Assembly: GCA_916613615.1 (NCBI GenBank)
Contig: OU744730.1
Coordinates: 31,592,815-31,656,814 of the forward strand
Source of the DNA: Steromphala cineraria
Lineage: Eukaryota > Mollusca > Gastropoda > Trochida > Trochidae
Direction of reading: 5' to 3'
DNA length: 64,000 nt
Of this stretch, positions 36,451-48,104 are shown one piece after another. The notes under the pieces are model-generated. The model was not told the origin of the DNA. It did not search any database and worked only from the letters and a program-made list of their open reading frames with translations. The stretch's first letter is position 1, and each line of letters begins with the position of its first letter. The position numbers and the translations under genes are program-made.

Positions 36451-36882
36451 TTTTAGAAAGTAATATCTTCCAATTTAACCTGTGTTACTTATAAGAGTAA
36501 AGAAATATTAGTGTTCAAAGCTTAAGGGTAGTGGTAGTTTCATCTCTAATCATGTAATAAGAATTGTTTTGCACACTCTTAACAAATTCGTCTTTTGGTG
36601 TACCAGTAGAGGAAAAAGTCTAGTTTGAACAAACAGGATATGGCATTACTGTTTTATTTAGTTCCTTATATATGAGAACATTTCTTCAAAGGTGTTACAA
36701 ATAACTCTGCCTTTCTACCTTGATAAAACAAATGTTGACAATGAAATTACATATGAATTCGTTGTAAAGAGTCCCCTGCAAATTCAGTGAATATATAAGT
36801 GGACAGATTAATGGTTTGGATATTGATTCTAGTTTATATAAAGTTTACACATTTATCATACAATGGATATTGCATAATAAAG

Positions 36883-36909
36883 CCAACGGATATTTTCGAT
36901 ATCCGTTGG
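36883..36909. repeat. 11-bp perfect stem, 5-base loop
   Basis: CCAACGGATAT, loop TTTCG, then ATATCCGTTGG. It is an isolated hairpin in noncoding DNA with no assigned role. Confidence 0.75.
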
Positions 36910-37678
36910 GGTCATATAAGGATAGAGTTGCAAATTTCAAAGGTCAAGGTCGGAACTTCTTTTGAAAAATTCGATGACGTCACAAGCGTGAATATTTTGA
37001 ACGGCTTTTGTAACGGGGAGAGACATGAAAATATAAATGATACAATGCATAGATATCAATGTAAGACGAAACAACAAAACTGTATGGTTCTTTAGCCATA
37101 TGTATGACTTAGCAGTGCAAAAACACTGCCATCGTAGGTTGAATGAACCGAGCGAACAATTTTACTCACAGGTACTTAAGGCAGTTCAAGATTCATGTTT
37201 AAACACTTATTTTACCGTTCTTCGGTGTTCTTTACTTTAGGCTCGTTCAGTTGGGATTGGAGACTGCACAGCCTTCTATTTTAGATCTCCGGTTTATGGT
37301 CGTTGTTTTAACGCAAGCTGCCATTGCAACTTAGCCGAAGGGAAGCAACTCTTGCCCCCAAGTGAGATAGACTCTTTTTTTCCTGGAAGGTGATGGAACG
37401 TGTGTTCGAATCCGTCAAAGACACGTTAAAATGTTTTTAATTTGAAAATCATCGGGTATTTTATAGTTTTTTGAAATGTTAAATCTTTGGAGTTGTGGCT
37501 AAATAACTTAAACGGTATCTAAAGGCATTAGGAGGAATTCAATTCACCGTCGCAGTCAGTACACCGTTCATTTGCATATATAAATGCGCACATCTTTTAA
37601 AACAATGCCAACTATCAAAAAGGTATTATCAAGCATTTTTTTCGAATAAAATTCAAAATGACATTGTATGATAAAGAA

Positions 37679-37821
37679 GTTATCATGCTCGTGTGTTTTG
37701 GGATCGTAAAAATCCTGCATTAGGAATAAACACTATGATTTAGCTCGCCAAGGCTCGCAAAATACAACGTTTATTCCTAATGCAGGATATTTACGATCCC
37801 AAAACACACGAGCATGATAAC
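37679..37821. repeat. Near-perfect 53-bp-arm foldback
   Basis: Arms 37679-37731 and 37769-37821 are reverse complements with one mismatch, around a 37-base loop containing AGCTCGCCAAGGCTCGC. The arms begin GTTATCATGCTCGTGTG. No target duplication is obvious. It could be a palindromic MITE or a recent foldback; the hairpin at 61237-61356 has a similar CTCGCTC-type loop. Confidence 0.9.
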
Positions 37822-38971
37822 CTCTATATGTATCAATTTTTTATTTATTTTCAACGATTCAATACAAATTATTAGAAATGTGTGCAGAAGTCCTTGTTAA
37901 ATGAATGACATGGCAGCCTTAATTCTATTATTTTATTCTTTGGTTTATCATTGTTTCCGATTTCACTGATTATTGAAATATTACAACTGTATCAACAAAT
38001 GTGGATACAGAATACTTTTCAACAAATTGTTCGACCTTTTGAAATGCATTATACATTGTGCCATGTATGATACTGACTAAATGAACTTTGTAACGATATA
38101 CGGATTCGAGGAAGACAACTTACAAGATATGACAAGACAAAAACTGCACACAACGACATTTAACAAGGGACTGAATTGCAATTACAGTCGCACGTGTTTG
38201 GTCGGGCACCGCACGTGCACAGCATGAACATCCGGGTGAAGCCTAGAGCGATGAAGTTGACTAGACAGTGTATAAGTCTTATCGTTACAAACAAGTTTCA
38301 TTGAAGCATTTTTCAGAAAATATGGAAAGACAGTATATGGTCTGAGACAGGTTTGTGGCAGTATACATGTGGTTACCATAACAACGTTTATTTTTGCATA
38401 CCAAATAAGTTTGATTTCTTGTGACGGATTATAGATCTTTTTATTATTATTATCATTAGAAGCAAATCTCATGTAATATCATTGACGAACAACTTTTCAT
38501 GGCATTTTTATAATGATTTGTTTAAAATGCATTTTAGTTCTTTCAAAACGTTCACAGATTTGCTAATCCTTCCCAACAGCGCTTTACTATTTTTTTAAAT
38601 TAAATATGTTCCATGTAGAAATATGAAATCTTAACATATAAACAAAATGCTTAATTGAAACGGTAAGACATTTTTGTGATATTTTTCACTTTAAGAAAAT
38701 ATTTTCTTAAAATAAAATTGATTGGTTTCTGCGGCGGTCGTCAAGCTACGTTCAGGTGTTGTCAGTTTCTTGTTAATTATTCTACTTCTTTCTTCGTTCC
38801 CCTGGAGGTTCAATAAATGAGATTCACCCAAAACATGTTAAAACGTCTTTGATGAAGGATTTGCTTCGTTTGTTGGTGGGTTATTGACTTTTTGGACTGA
38901 ACATCTGCATTTAAAGTTCACTGAAATATCCACAATACTACATTTTCATATTCATAATAAATAAATAAATA

Positions 38972-39128
38972 CAGTAGAACACGGATATTGCGAACTCGGA
39001 TATAGCGAACAATCGGATACAAATTTCCAAAAGCCCTATGTATGACAACTAAAGGCGAGTAGCGAACACCAGATATAGCGAACTAAATTCGTTGGCCCCT
39101 TGGAGTTCTTTATATCTGTGTTCTACTG
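38972..39128. mobile_element. 157-bp pogo/Tigger-like MITE
   Basis: The element starts CAGTAGAACACGGATAT and ends ATATCTGTGTTCTACTG, flanked by TA on both sides (38970-38971 and 39129-39130). The TIR with TA duplication and internal GCGAAC repeats resembles non-autonomous pogo/Tigger elements (family knowledge). No transposase is present. Confidence 0.8.
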
Positions 39129-41011
39129 TATGTAAGAATTACATGTCCAATAACCCTGTATGCCAACAGATGTTTACAACAAGTATGAACATATATTTGT
39201 ACCTGTATATACAAACATTCCAACACTACAACATATAAGGTTTGATTTTTTTAAAGTGATATTAATTTGGCATGAACATTACATTTATTTATCATGATAC
39301 ATACCTTGGTACACGCCAAAGTTAACTGAATTCTATGTCAATATATTACAGAAAAACTGGTGAAAACTGTTTTTTTATTGAAATGCTGCTACATTTTCTA
39401 TCTTACATGTTGTCACACGAAACACAATCATTATGTCTGTCATGTAATCCATTTAACAAGAATTTTTAGATATCAAGTTGATTTAATCGTTAGATATAAA
39501 TAAATATTTTGATTGTCAGTGTATTCAATAAATTGCAAATCAACATTTCAATTAAAGCAAATTAATAGTTTTATTAAATTTATTTGACAGTCAGGATTTA
39601 AAATTAAATACATGGGATTTAAAATTTTGAAAGCAATACAAAAAAATGTTTTTATACTCATTTTACAAAATGTAAGGTCGTGTTTGATTAATAGAGCAAA
39701 TGTTTTTTAGCATTTGAATACATTTAAACAAATACAACTAATAAAATGTTTATTTTTTAATAAGAGAGACCCTTTCTTAAAAAGCATCATCAACATGATA
39801 TATATCTGAATACTGTCATTAACATTTAACCTGCTTCCTTGAACAATGGCTCAGTCTGAAAAACTGGGATACTGCATGTAAGTATATGCAGCTCGAATTC
39901 AACAGTTCAAAAGAATATTGTTTGAAAATTAACATGTTCGCAAATAGGAATAATGACAGCTACTTTCAAACAATTAAGTTCATTATCAATGTTGGCAAAA
40001 TGCTAAGATTAAATCATTGATGCCTGGAAACAAATTGAGATTTACCATTACCGATAGCTCAACATTTTAAAATTGATTGTGCCCGATAATCGTGGTAACG
40101 TTTCAATTATACTTATTTTCTTGAGGCTTTGGTAATTATTTTGGCTTTATCAGAATTAACCACCGCATTCTTCCTCGAGGCGTTTCTAACGTTTTACCAC
40201 AGATGTTTCGGAAAATCTCGTTTATACAACCTCAAGGGTTAACTCTCCTGACTGAGTTAATTATCAACTTTTGTTGTAGTTTGAATATGAAACCACCTGA
40301 ATGTTGTGGAATGCATGTGAGGAAATTTTACTTTACGTAAGAGAAAACATATAAGAAAGCTCATTTCTTCAACTTATACGTCTTGCTAGAGAAATAAGTG
40401 TAATGTGAATTTGTATAGAGACAAAGACAATGCACAGGTCAGTTTTATTTAATTAATGTGTAGGAAATTATTTCATAATGTTCAATAATTCCAAGTTATT
40501 TTAATTCAAAAATCAAAGTGAAAGTGCATAAGCTTTTTTTTAGTTCTAGTTTCTAAGCAAGATTTGAATGTAAGTCAAACAACCAACTATGATAAAGAAA
40601 CAACTAATCCTGGCTTGCTGATTGTCTTCGAAAAAAACAGCTTCTATCTTATGTTCATCAAAAGTCTCCTTTTGACAGGCTCTCTAAGACAATTTGTAAA
40701 AAATATTTTTATAAACTTTAACGAAAACTGATTATATGTTTTGATTACAAAACAACAGCTGCCTACAAGCTTTTTTTGACGGGCTTTGAAAGAAATGGTT
40801 GTCTATCCAGTGATTTTGTAACATGACATAGCACCTGACCCTATCAGATAAGATGAGAGTCTGATTGAGAAAGCATTCATTTGCTTTTTAATGTAACAAA
40901 ATACAACTATTGCCCCTGACCATGAATATTCATCTATGAAAGGTTAAATGAGATTGAACAATTTCATGCCAAGAATAAAGTATTTCTCACTATTTCACAA
41001 AATGCCATTCT

Positions 41012-41040
41012 CTCCCCACAGAGGTTGCTTAAGTCATTTC
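41012..41040 (+). mobile_element. Terminal scrap of CATTCTCTCCCC-family MITE
   Basis: Only the end CATTCTCTCCCCACAGAGG is recognisable within the long repeat copy 2. Copy 1 has a weaker counterpart (CATTCTCTTTCCACA) near 36411. Confidence 0.5.
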
Positions 41041-41765
41041 TTCCTATCTGACACGTGCAACTAAGTAATTCTATTTGGCCTCCAGCAAATCAGTTGAATG
41101 TGAATCAATCATTTCCCAATCACGAACATATCAGACTGTTTTCTGATGAAAATGTGCTTGTTGCACAAGTCAATAAACAGTTACATTTGTTGGAACATAT
41201 TTGCTGATGGGTCAACTTTATTTGATTGCAACTTCATATCTTGAGGAAAAAGCGGTCAAATCTCATCAGACATAATGAAGTAATATTCATGTTTTAATTG
41301 TATCAACATGGTCTTACACCAAATAAATTACACAGAACACTACGTTTGAACATAATGATTTGTATGTTAAGAAATGTCTGATTCTAGTTTCCTCTGAACT
41401 AATTCAGTAGTCAAGTAATCATAACTACATAAAGACTCGAAAACTGACTCAATTAACTCTTGTAGTTGCTAGTTAGAGATTCGGCTGCTTTGAGGCTTCC
41501 CCATCACAAAATTTCAGACATTCGATCAAAAGCTAAGCAAAAGACAAGGTTAATTGAAAATAGATGCGAGGTCAAAAATATGAATACTACCAGATATTAC
41601 GATATCTTATTGAACCATGCGATGTCACTTCTTCAAACGAAGTCTTTGGTCGTTTTCAAATGTATATATGTATTTATGCAGATGAAGGGTAAAATCAAAA
41701 GAAACTATTTTATGACAACGTCAAAACAAATATTTGTTGACGCATTACACACTTTTGTTTAACTT

Positions 41766-43004
41766 TAATTTGTTTACGTGTAATTGAGCTGTATAATCAT
41801 CTTCGTATCACGTATGATATAACATTATATATTATTTGATAGCATATGCAAAAAAATGCTTCCAATGCCGTTGTAAAAGTTTTCAAGTTCTATATTTTGA
41901 AAATTGTAAACAAGATAACCCTTGTATTCAGGATGCCCATTGCCTATTTCTGTGTACCCGTCTGAGTTTCAGATCTGTCATACGAAGATTTATACTTTCT
42001 TGTACATTTTTAATGATAGAGATACAACAAATTATTATCAAAATAAGTCTTGATACAAAAGGGTCATTTTGTACTGTTACTTAAGTATTTAAATCTACTT
42101 TATTGTCAAATATTGCATTTTCTTAGGATTCTCAAGATTCAATACTACGAAGAGAAGTTTTAATATAAAAAACATTTATCACTTGAATACATTTCGTTTT
42201 GCATATATACGTTTTTCAATTACCGTTCAACAATACAATACATTGCCTTGAAAATAATTAGCTTTTCTATCAATTCATTATTTCATGTGGATGGAAAATT
42301 CCAATATTATAACCTAAATCTTAATTGGGAGCCAAGATCTACAAAACGAGCACGAATGTTCCTATTTTATACATTTCCTTAAAGTATGTTTTGAAGACAA
42401 TGATAGATATGAACAAAGAAATTGGTATGGAACCCTTCGTTATAACAGTTATGTTACAGGAAAGTCCAAACAACGCCCCAACACAATCTTTGCTTACATG
42501 TATGCAGATTTGGTTTAACATCTTCCACTGACAGTCTTGCTTATTATATACACATATTGATTGACGTTGTAATAAAGTTTGAATGGAAGTTTATTTCATG
42601 CATCTTGCGGACTTAAATATTCTTTGCAATTTTGATAATATCCCCATAGCCATCTGGGTTTTTCTCTGATGAAGTCTATGTAATTTTCTTCATACATGTT
42701 ATGAAAATATATGTTTTTGAAAAAAAATACATAATTAAAATAACAGCAAAAAGATTCTAAATTTGAGATTTTTTATTCATTTAAGAAGACATTTTTTTAC
42801 TGTTATTGTTATATTGTACAAATTGAGATATATGAAAGGTCGAAATGATATCGACCATAATATTTTACTTTCTGCCAGCTACTGCTTCCATTTTTCAAAT
42901 TATGGTTCATTTCATTTTGATCATAGAAAATCCATACCTAAAGTAATGGTTAACACGCCATTCACAATTGTGCAATATTTTTCCAATTTTAGAACTTGTT
43001 TTCA
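41766..43004. other. AT-rich noncoding DNA
   Basis: Several frames of 60-120 codons exist but none has a recognisable domain or coding-like composition. Confidence 0.45.
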
Positions 43005-45402
43005 TAGAATAAAATTGATTAGTTTCTGCAGCAAGCTTCAAGCTACCCTCAGGTGTGCAAGTTTTTACACTTGTAACAGTTTGATAATTAGTCTACTTTT
43101 TTACATTACCCGTGAGGTTTGAGAAATGAGATTTGCTGAAACAAGTTCAAACTGAAGCTCTTTGAGAATTTTTTTTATTAATTATCAACAACTTGGGTTA
43201 TAAATTTGCATTCACCAATTCGCTGAAGGATGAACAATAAGATTAGTTTCATACCTATCCAAAAATATTATGTTCAATTATCAATATTATCAAGGTAAGA
43301 TAGAACATTATTTACAGAAGCTCAATACTTTTCTGCGTTATATTTACACTAGCTAAAGTATAACCTCTATTCAAGCTCAAATGTCTGAATTTTGGTATCA
43401 GTCTTGTTGGTAGTCTTTAGTACCAAAGTACATCAATAGACATGAAAAATAACTATGACATCACAAGTGGAGAATGACGTCATAGATATTTGATAACTCA
43501 GCTGTCATCAGCTGATTACGAAAACTACGGAATTCTGTATTCTGTTACTTTTTAAAGTGGAAGATGTATAAAATTGAATAAAGTAAAGAACTTTGGCAAA
43601 AGTAGGATAAAAGCGACATATGACTTTGCAAATTAACGATTGAAACCTAATGTGTTCGACCAGGCACGACGATGCATAAGGTTTGATTAAAATTTGAAAA
43701 TCTGAATCTGAATAATATCACATCATATTTAAGATATTACGGGGCGAAACTTTGTTTCCTTCAGTGAATAAAGCGAAATTTTGTTTCAATATCTTCAAGT
43801 CGATACGATAACTATGGTAACCCCATTTGGTATGTTTTCTCAACATAGTTATAATGTGACACACTTGGCTATTTGTAAGGGTTGAGCGTACCATTATAAA
43901 TTGCAGCGGCAGTTCAATTATGATCAAAATATGGCAGTTCTTTGAAGTTTCCATCCAATTAGGCTTCAGGATTAACATGTTAACAGGAACTATGAACATA
44001 TGTCCTTGACTGTATATTTATAGTATAAGTTATTACAGATTTAGAATATTGAAAAAGGGTTGTATGAATTATTTGGATACAATTATCCTTGTGTATTAAA
44101 GTGCATTTTACAGATACCGATGAGATCATTATTTTCAAGTTGATTGAAAGCTTAAACTCAGCTTGATCTACATGTATGCACATCAATATTTCAAGAAATT
44201 GGTCCGTAGTGAATAGTCCAACGATAGGACAAACGTTTGTGTGGTTGATCATTTAACTGTCATTTCAACAAAGTTAAATCATTTATATGGCAGATATGGT
44301 CAATCTGAGTAAAATAAACCGTGCCCTGGGGTCTAAACGTGTAAAAACACTGACCACTGGGTTCAAACTCATTCTAATCAGGATTTCCTCTCCGTCGCTG
44401 TCAGAAAGCGAAAAACACAATAAGTTGCATGCTCCGACATCTAGCCATTCACAAAGAGTCCAGCAAAAGCTTTTAGTTTTTGTAGTCACAGCCAACTCCA
44501 ATGTACCATTTCTTATATAGATCTCAGCAATTGTGTTGTTAACTGCGACGTTGGATTTGGGTCGCTGATGACTTGGTATTGGATGCGCTAAGTTTTCTTA
44601 CAATACGTGAGTAGCTTTGGTTCTTTCATACCATTATGAAGGAGAAACCCCTGATATAAAAAAAAGTTTGTAATGATAGAAAATATTTTATTACTCAAAA
44701 CATGGTCGATTTTAATCAGACTGGGTTCGTGCTACATTTTCTTTGTTCAACGTCGCCGCAAAACGTGATAATTCCGGCTGTAAGATGCACCATTTAACAT
44801 GAACCCTTAGAAAGAATTTTAAATTTTAGAAACAATCTTTAAATTTGATTGTCACCTTATGGAATTAAATACGATCAACATTTCAATTATAGCAACTTTT
44901 ATAGCTTAATTAAAGGTATTTGACAGTCAGGATTTACACTTTCCAATACAACTAGAGTTTTTTGTTTTCGAACACATTTTACACAATTAAATGTCGTTTT
45001 GACTGACAGTGAAGAAAAACGTTTTTCACATTTAGAAAGCTACAATACAGAATTTAAGACTTGCAAACATTAATTGAACATATTGTCTGAAAAAATTAAA
45101 TATATTACTTTTAAAAGAAAATGTTTGAATACATATATTTTTCTCGTTCATCTATTGAAATGCAATACATTCAGTCACTGTTTCAAGAAATTGAATTAAA
45201 TAAACAATTTTGCATAAAAATCAGATTTAGATATTTGAGATGGTAAAAAATCTGGTTTTAATGGGCAGTAGCCCGTTTTTAGGATGAATATAAGGTGATG
45301 TCAGGAAAATTAAAATAAATGATTCCAATTGAGAGACGATGTATTAAAACTAGATGAAACAGTAATAAATCATAATATTATGTAAATGTAAATATATATA
45401 TA

Positions 45403-45690
45403 TATATAAATAAAATAGTATTATGGAATTGGGTACATTAGATTCACATTCGCTAACTAGCGCTTTCAGCCATGTTGGCTTCTTCAGGTTAGTCAGTTGT
45501 GATCACGTCGTTTGTGACGTGACGCTCTTTATGACGTCATAGAGGTAGGTACGTCATGAGCATAAATTCAAGGAAATTTACATTTTAGCGTTCAGTAGAG
45601 GCTTAAATTGTTTTATAAATTGACTTTCAATAAGTTCAAGAAGCCTCGGGTTATCATATTTCATGTGGTAAAAGGGGAAGACTTTATATT
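45403..45690 (-). repeat. Left inverted arm of the Penelope-like element
   Basis: Exact reverse complement of 46846-47133. It ends at 45690, where the sequence switches directly into the truncated RT body (TTGGAGTTGG), so the junction of inverted end and truncated body is seen at single-base resolution. Confidence 0.93.
45444..45502 (-). ncRNA. Hammerhead ribozyme, minus strand (left arm)
   Basis: Exact reverse complement of the ribozyme at 47034-47092, so the minus strand carries the same core: CTGAAGA, stem II AGCC/GGCT, GAAA, then AGCGCTA and GTTAG. Predicted self-cleavage is on the minus-strand transcript immediately 3' of position 45458. Only an antisense transcript of this arm would contain it in active orientation. 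Confidence 0.85.
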
Positions 45691-45698
45691 ACTTTATA

Positions 45699-46958
45699 TT
45701 GGAGTTGGTGATAAGTAACAACATTTTCTACTTTGATGGACAATACTATTCTCAACAGAAAGGGGTTGCCATGGGAACCAAAGTAGCGCCAACTTATGCA
45801 ACCCTTGTCTTAGGATTTCTAGAACTTCAGTTTTATGATAAAATTGAAAATCAGTGGGGTGGTGAAAAAAGGCAAGAAATAGAACGTAGCTGGAAGCGTT
45901 TTCTCGACGACTGTTTTCTTATTTACAAAGGGAACGAGGAAGATATCAACGTCCTTAGAGATATACTTAATTCACTGGACCCGTCACTCAAGTTCACCAT
46001 GGAAATTGATTCCGAAAGATTGAATTTTCTAGATGTCATAATCGTAAAAAATGAAGAAGGGAAAATAGAAACGGATTTATACTGTAAACCCACAGATAGC
46101 CATCAGTATCTTAATTTCAATTCGTGTCACCCTTCGCACACGAAAAGGAATATCCCATATTGCCTTGCGAGGAGAATCTGCACTATTGTATCGAGGGACG
46201 ACTGGCGGATACAGAGACTTAATGAATTAAAACATTATCTATCAGCGCAGAACTATCCTGAAAAACTTGTGGACGATTGCATTGAAAAGGCAATAAAATT
46301 AACAGTAGAACAATTGAGAAAAGGTAACAAAACGGCTTATCATCAATCTAAGAATAGAGACATTTCCCTCGTCACTACCTTCAACCCATCGCATATAAAT
46401 CCTCTTCAAATTGTTAACAGCCAGCTCCCGATTTTGGAACAGAGTGCTAAAATGAAGACAATTCTACAGAACACAAAATTCATTAATAGCCGTAAACAGC
46501 CTCCTAATTTGAGACGAATTCTAACACGTTCTAGATTTGACATGTCAGTTCAGGGAGAAGCTAGAGTTTCTAAATGTGGGGATGGCCGCTGTTTCACATG
46601 TAAGAATATTATAGAAGGCACCGACTTCAAAGTCAATAATAAACGCTTCTTTGTGAAAGAAAATATGAACTGCCATTCCAAAAATGTGATATATGTCATC
46701 ATGTGCGAGGGGTGCAATGAACTGTACATTGGGAAGACGGAAAGACGCCTCAATGAAAGAATGAATCTTCATCGTTCCCAGATCAATCGACCCGAAAATA
46801 GAACTATCCCTTTAAGTGGTCATCTAGAAAACTGTTCTGGCGGGAAATATAAAGTCTTCCCCTTTTACCACATGAAATATGATAACCCGAGGCTTCTTGA
46901 ACTTATTGAAAGTCAATTTATAAAACAATTTAAGCCTCTACTGAACGCTAAAATGTAA
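45699..46958 (+). CDS. Penelope-like reverse transcriptase / GIY-YIG endonuclease, 5'-truncated
   Basis: This is a 419-codon open frame starting at a non-ATG codon (TTG), because the true N-terminus is missing. Residues 17-40 contain QQKGVAMGTKVAPTYA (RT motif, AMG at 24-26). RFLDDCFLIY at about 67-76 is the RT catalytic Asp-Asp box in Penelope form, and LNFLDV follows near 107. The C-terminal third has a Cys-rich KCGDGRCFTCKN segment, then the GIY-YIG nuclease: VIYVIMCEGC (IY at 331-332) and ELYIGKTERRLNERM (YIG at 343-345), ending with the conserved IESQFIKQF. Full-length relatives are roughly twice as long, so N-terminal RT motifs are lost. No stops interrupt the remainder. The last 37 codons lie inside the inverted arm. 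Confidence 0.92.
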   Translation: MELVISNNIFYFDGQYYSQQKGVAMGTKVAPTYATLVLGFLELQFYDKIENQWGGEKRQEIERSWKRFLDDCFLIYKGNEEDINVLRDILNSLDPSLKFTMEIDSERLNFLDVIIVKNEEGKIETDLYCKPTDSHQYLNFNSCHPSHTKRNIPYCLARRICTIVSRDDWRIQRLNELKHYLSAQNYPEKLVDDCIEKAIKLTVEQLRKGNKTAYHQSKNRDISLVTTFNPSHINPLQIVNSQLPILEQSAKMKTILQNTKFINSRKQPPNLRRILTRSRFDMSVQGEARVSKCGDGRCFTCKNIIEGTDFKVNNKRFFVKENMNCHSKNVIYVIMCEGCNELYIGKTERRLNERMNLHRSQINRPENRTIPLSGHLENCSGGKYKVFPFYHMKYDNPRLLELIESQFIKQFKPLLNAKM

Positions 46959-47133
46959 ATTTCCTTGAATTTATGCTCATGACGTACCTACCTCTATGAC
47001 GTCATAAAGAGCGTCACGTCACAAACGACGTGATCACAACTGACTAACCTGAAGAAGCCAACATGGCTGAAAGCGCTAGTTAGCGAATGTGAATCTAATG
47101 TACCCAATTCCATAATACTATTTTATTTATATA
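46846..47133 (+). repeat. Right arm of the Penelope-like element
   Basis: Includes the end of the endonuclease frame, the 3' UTR with CTATGACGTCATAAAG near 46993, and the hammerhead ribozyme. It is followed by 33 bp of unclear origin and a long (TA)n tract. Confidence 0.9.
47034..47092 (+). ncRNA. Hammerhead ribozyme (type I, minimal stem III), plus strand
   Basis: All core elements are present in order. Stem I has outer TCACA (47034-47038) with TGTGA (47088-47092) and inner CTAAC (47044-47048) with GTTAG (47079-47083), separated by an internal loop. The core CTGAAGA is at 47049-47055. Stem II is AGCC (47056-47059) with GGCT (47065-47068), loop AACAT. GAAA is at 47069-47072. Stem III collapses to an A-U pair around GCGC, and cleavage is expected after CTA (47078). 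AGCGCT is self-complementary, so two molecules could pair to make a 6-bp stem III, as described for Penelope-type hammerheads (family knowledge). It lies 3' of the RT/endonuclease frame and would process the transcript's 3' end. Confidence 0.9.
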
Positions 47134-47164
47134 CAACCTGGGAGTAGTGTTTTTGTGTTTTAAA

Positions 47165-47166
<2 letters not shown>

Positions 47167-47240
<74 letters not shown>
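47167..47240. repeat. (TA)n microsatellite
   Basis: About 36 uninterrupted TA units next to the Penelope-like element, in the region of the MITE that is only weakly AT-repetitive in other copies. Expansion probably followed insertion. Length is likely polymorphic or assembly-sensitive. Confidence 0.95.
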
Positions 47241-47241
<1 letters not shown>

Positions 47242-48104
47242 AATAAATATATAATGTAAAGTTCAGCCATGCGATTTCTTTTCTTACCCAACATGAGTTG
47301 AAGGTCTTCACACAAAAATTGCCGCCAGTGGACTTTATCTGAATCTTTACAATTTGTTCTCTGAATAATCAATGAATAATGAATTTAGCATTTGAGTTCG
47401 ATTATCAGTGGAAAATTGAAAATATAAATTTTCAAAAAACGTGCTATTGCCCCTTTTAATTTGGTGTTAGTTTAACATTAAGATTTTAGAATCGTCGATG
47501 ACCATTGAATATTGGTTACACTATCGATTTTGTTTCATTCCTTGAGGCCGATGTCATTATTTTGACTTAATCAAGAAATTCCCTGAAGATCATTGACAGC
47601 TACATGCTCGCAAATCTTTCCTCCAAGCTTTCTAATGTTTTACACGTTTTTCATAAAACATGTTGTTTATTAAGCCTTAAGGATAGACTTCCGTTAATGA
47701 ATTAATTATCAACGTTTGTTATGCCGGTTAAATGAAATAAAGCCACCTGAAGGGTTTTGAAGGCATGCTCAGAAATATTAGAAAACTCTATGAGTGAGAA
47801 AATACTTGATGTTTCTTTTTCCAAATCAAGGTTCGACTTCCGTTAATGAATTAATTATCAACGTTTGTTTTGGTTAAATGAAATAAAAACACTTGAGGGG
47901 TTTTGAATGCATGATGAGAAATAAGTTCACTTTGAGTGAAAATCAATGGAAATTCCTTACTTCAAACTCGATTTCTGCTCAAGGAAGTTTGAAGTTATTT
48001 GAAATAGAAATTAAGCTTGTAAGATACACAGACATAATCTTTACAATTCATCAATTGGTGCTTTATTTTTACCAATATGTTGTTTAAAAACCTATTCTTT
48101 TCTA

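Larger units (their letters stand above)
36451..38689. other. AT-rich noncoding DNA between long repeat copies
   Basis: Two overlapping short ORFs near 36.8-37.2 kb show no domain I recognise. A B-box-like GTTCGAATCC near 37398 with an A-box-like TTAGCCGAAGGG near 37332 may be a worn tRNA-derived SINE, but spacing and folding are poor. Otherwise only the two foldbacks listed separately. Confidence 0.45.
38690..41765 (+). repeat. Long noncoding repeat unit, copy 2 of 3
   Basis: It begins near TTGATTGGTTTCTGCGGC (about 38719) and keeps the block order of copy 1. It continues through ATGAATATTCATCTATGAAA (about 40923) to AGCTAAGCAAAAGACAAGG (about 41531), which is shared with copy 3 near 50397. 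No coding capacity. Confidence 0.72.
45403..47133 (+). mobile_element. Penelope-like retroelement with 288-bp inverted arms
   Basis: The unit comprises a 5' arm (45403-45690), a body with a 419-codon RT/GIY-YIG frame (45699-46958) and a 3' arm (46846-47133). The arms are perfect reverse complements by eye. The 5' arm is thus an inverted copy of the element's 3' end, including the last codons of the endonuclease. Penelope-like elements are known for 5' truncation and for partial copies in direct or inverted orientation. Each arm carries a hammerhead ribozyme and an ATGACGTCAT palindrome. Confidence 0.93.
45262..47455 (+). mobile_element. TTAA-flanked MITE, copy B, split by the Penelope-like element
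   Basis: The left piece (45262-45402) matches the first part of copy A, and the right piece (about 47241-47455) matches the rest, ending GCTATTGCCCCT before TTAA at 47456-47459. TTAA also precedes it at 45258-45261. The Penelope-like element lies exactly between, in the AT-rich part of the MITE corresponding to CAAATATATAACGT of copy A. Confidence 0.85.

Noticed and set aside
36799..37240. Two overlapping plus-strand frames of 98 and 67 codons as a small gene
   Set aside because: No recognisable domain or supporting splice or repeat evidence, and the first contains a hairpin; more likely chance.
37330..37420. Possible tRNA gene (A-box-like TTAGCCGAAGGG, B-box-like GTTCGAATCC)
   Set aside because: No convincing acceptor stem or anticodon arm, and a T7 tract lies between the boxes; at best a worn SINE head.
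47123..47372. Minus-strand frames rich in Ile-Tyr repeats
   Set aside because: Translations of the (TA)n microsatellite.
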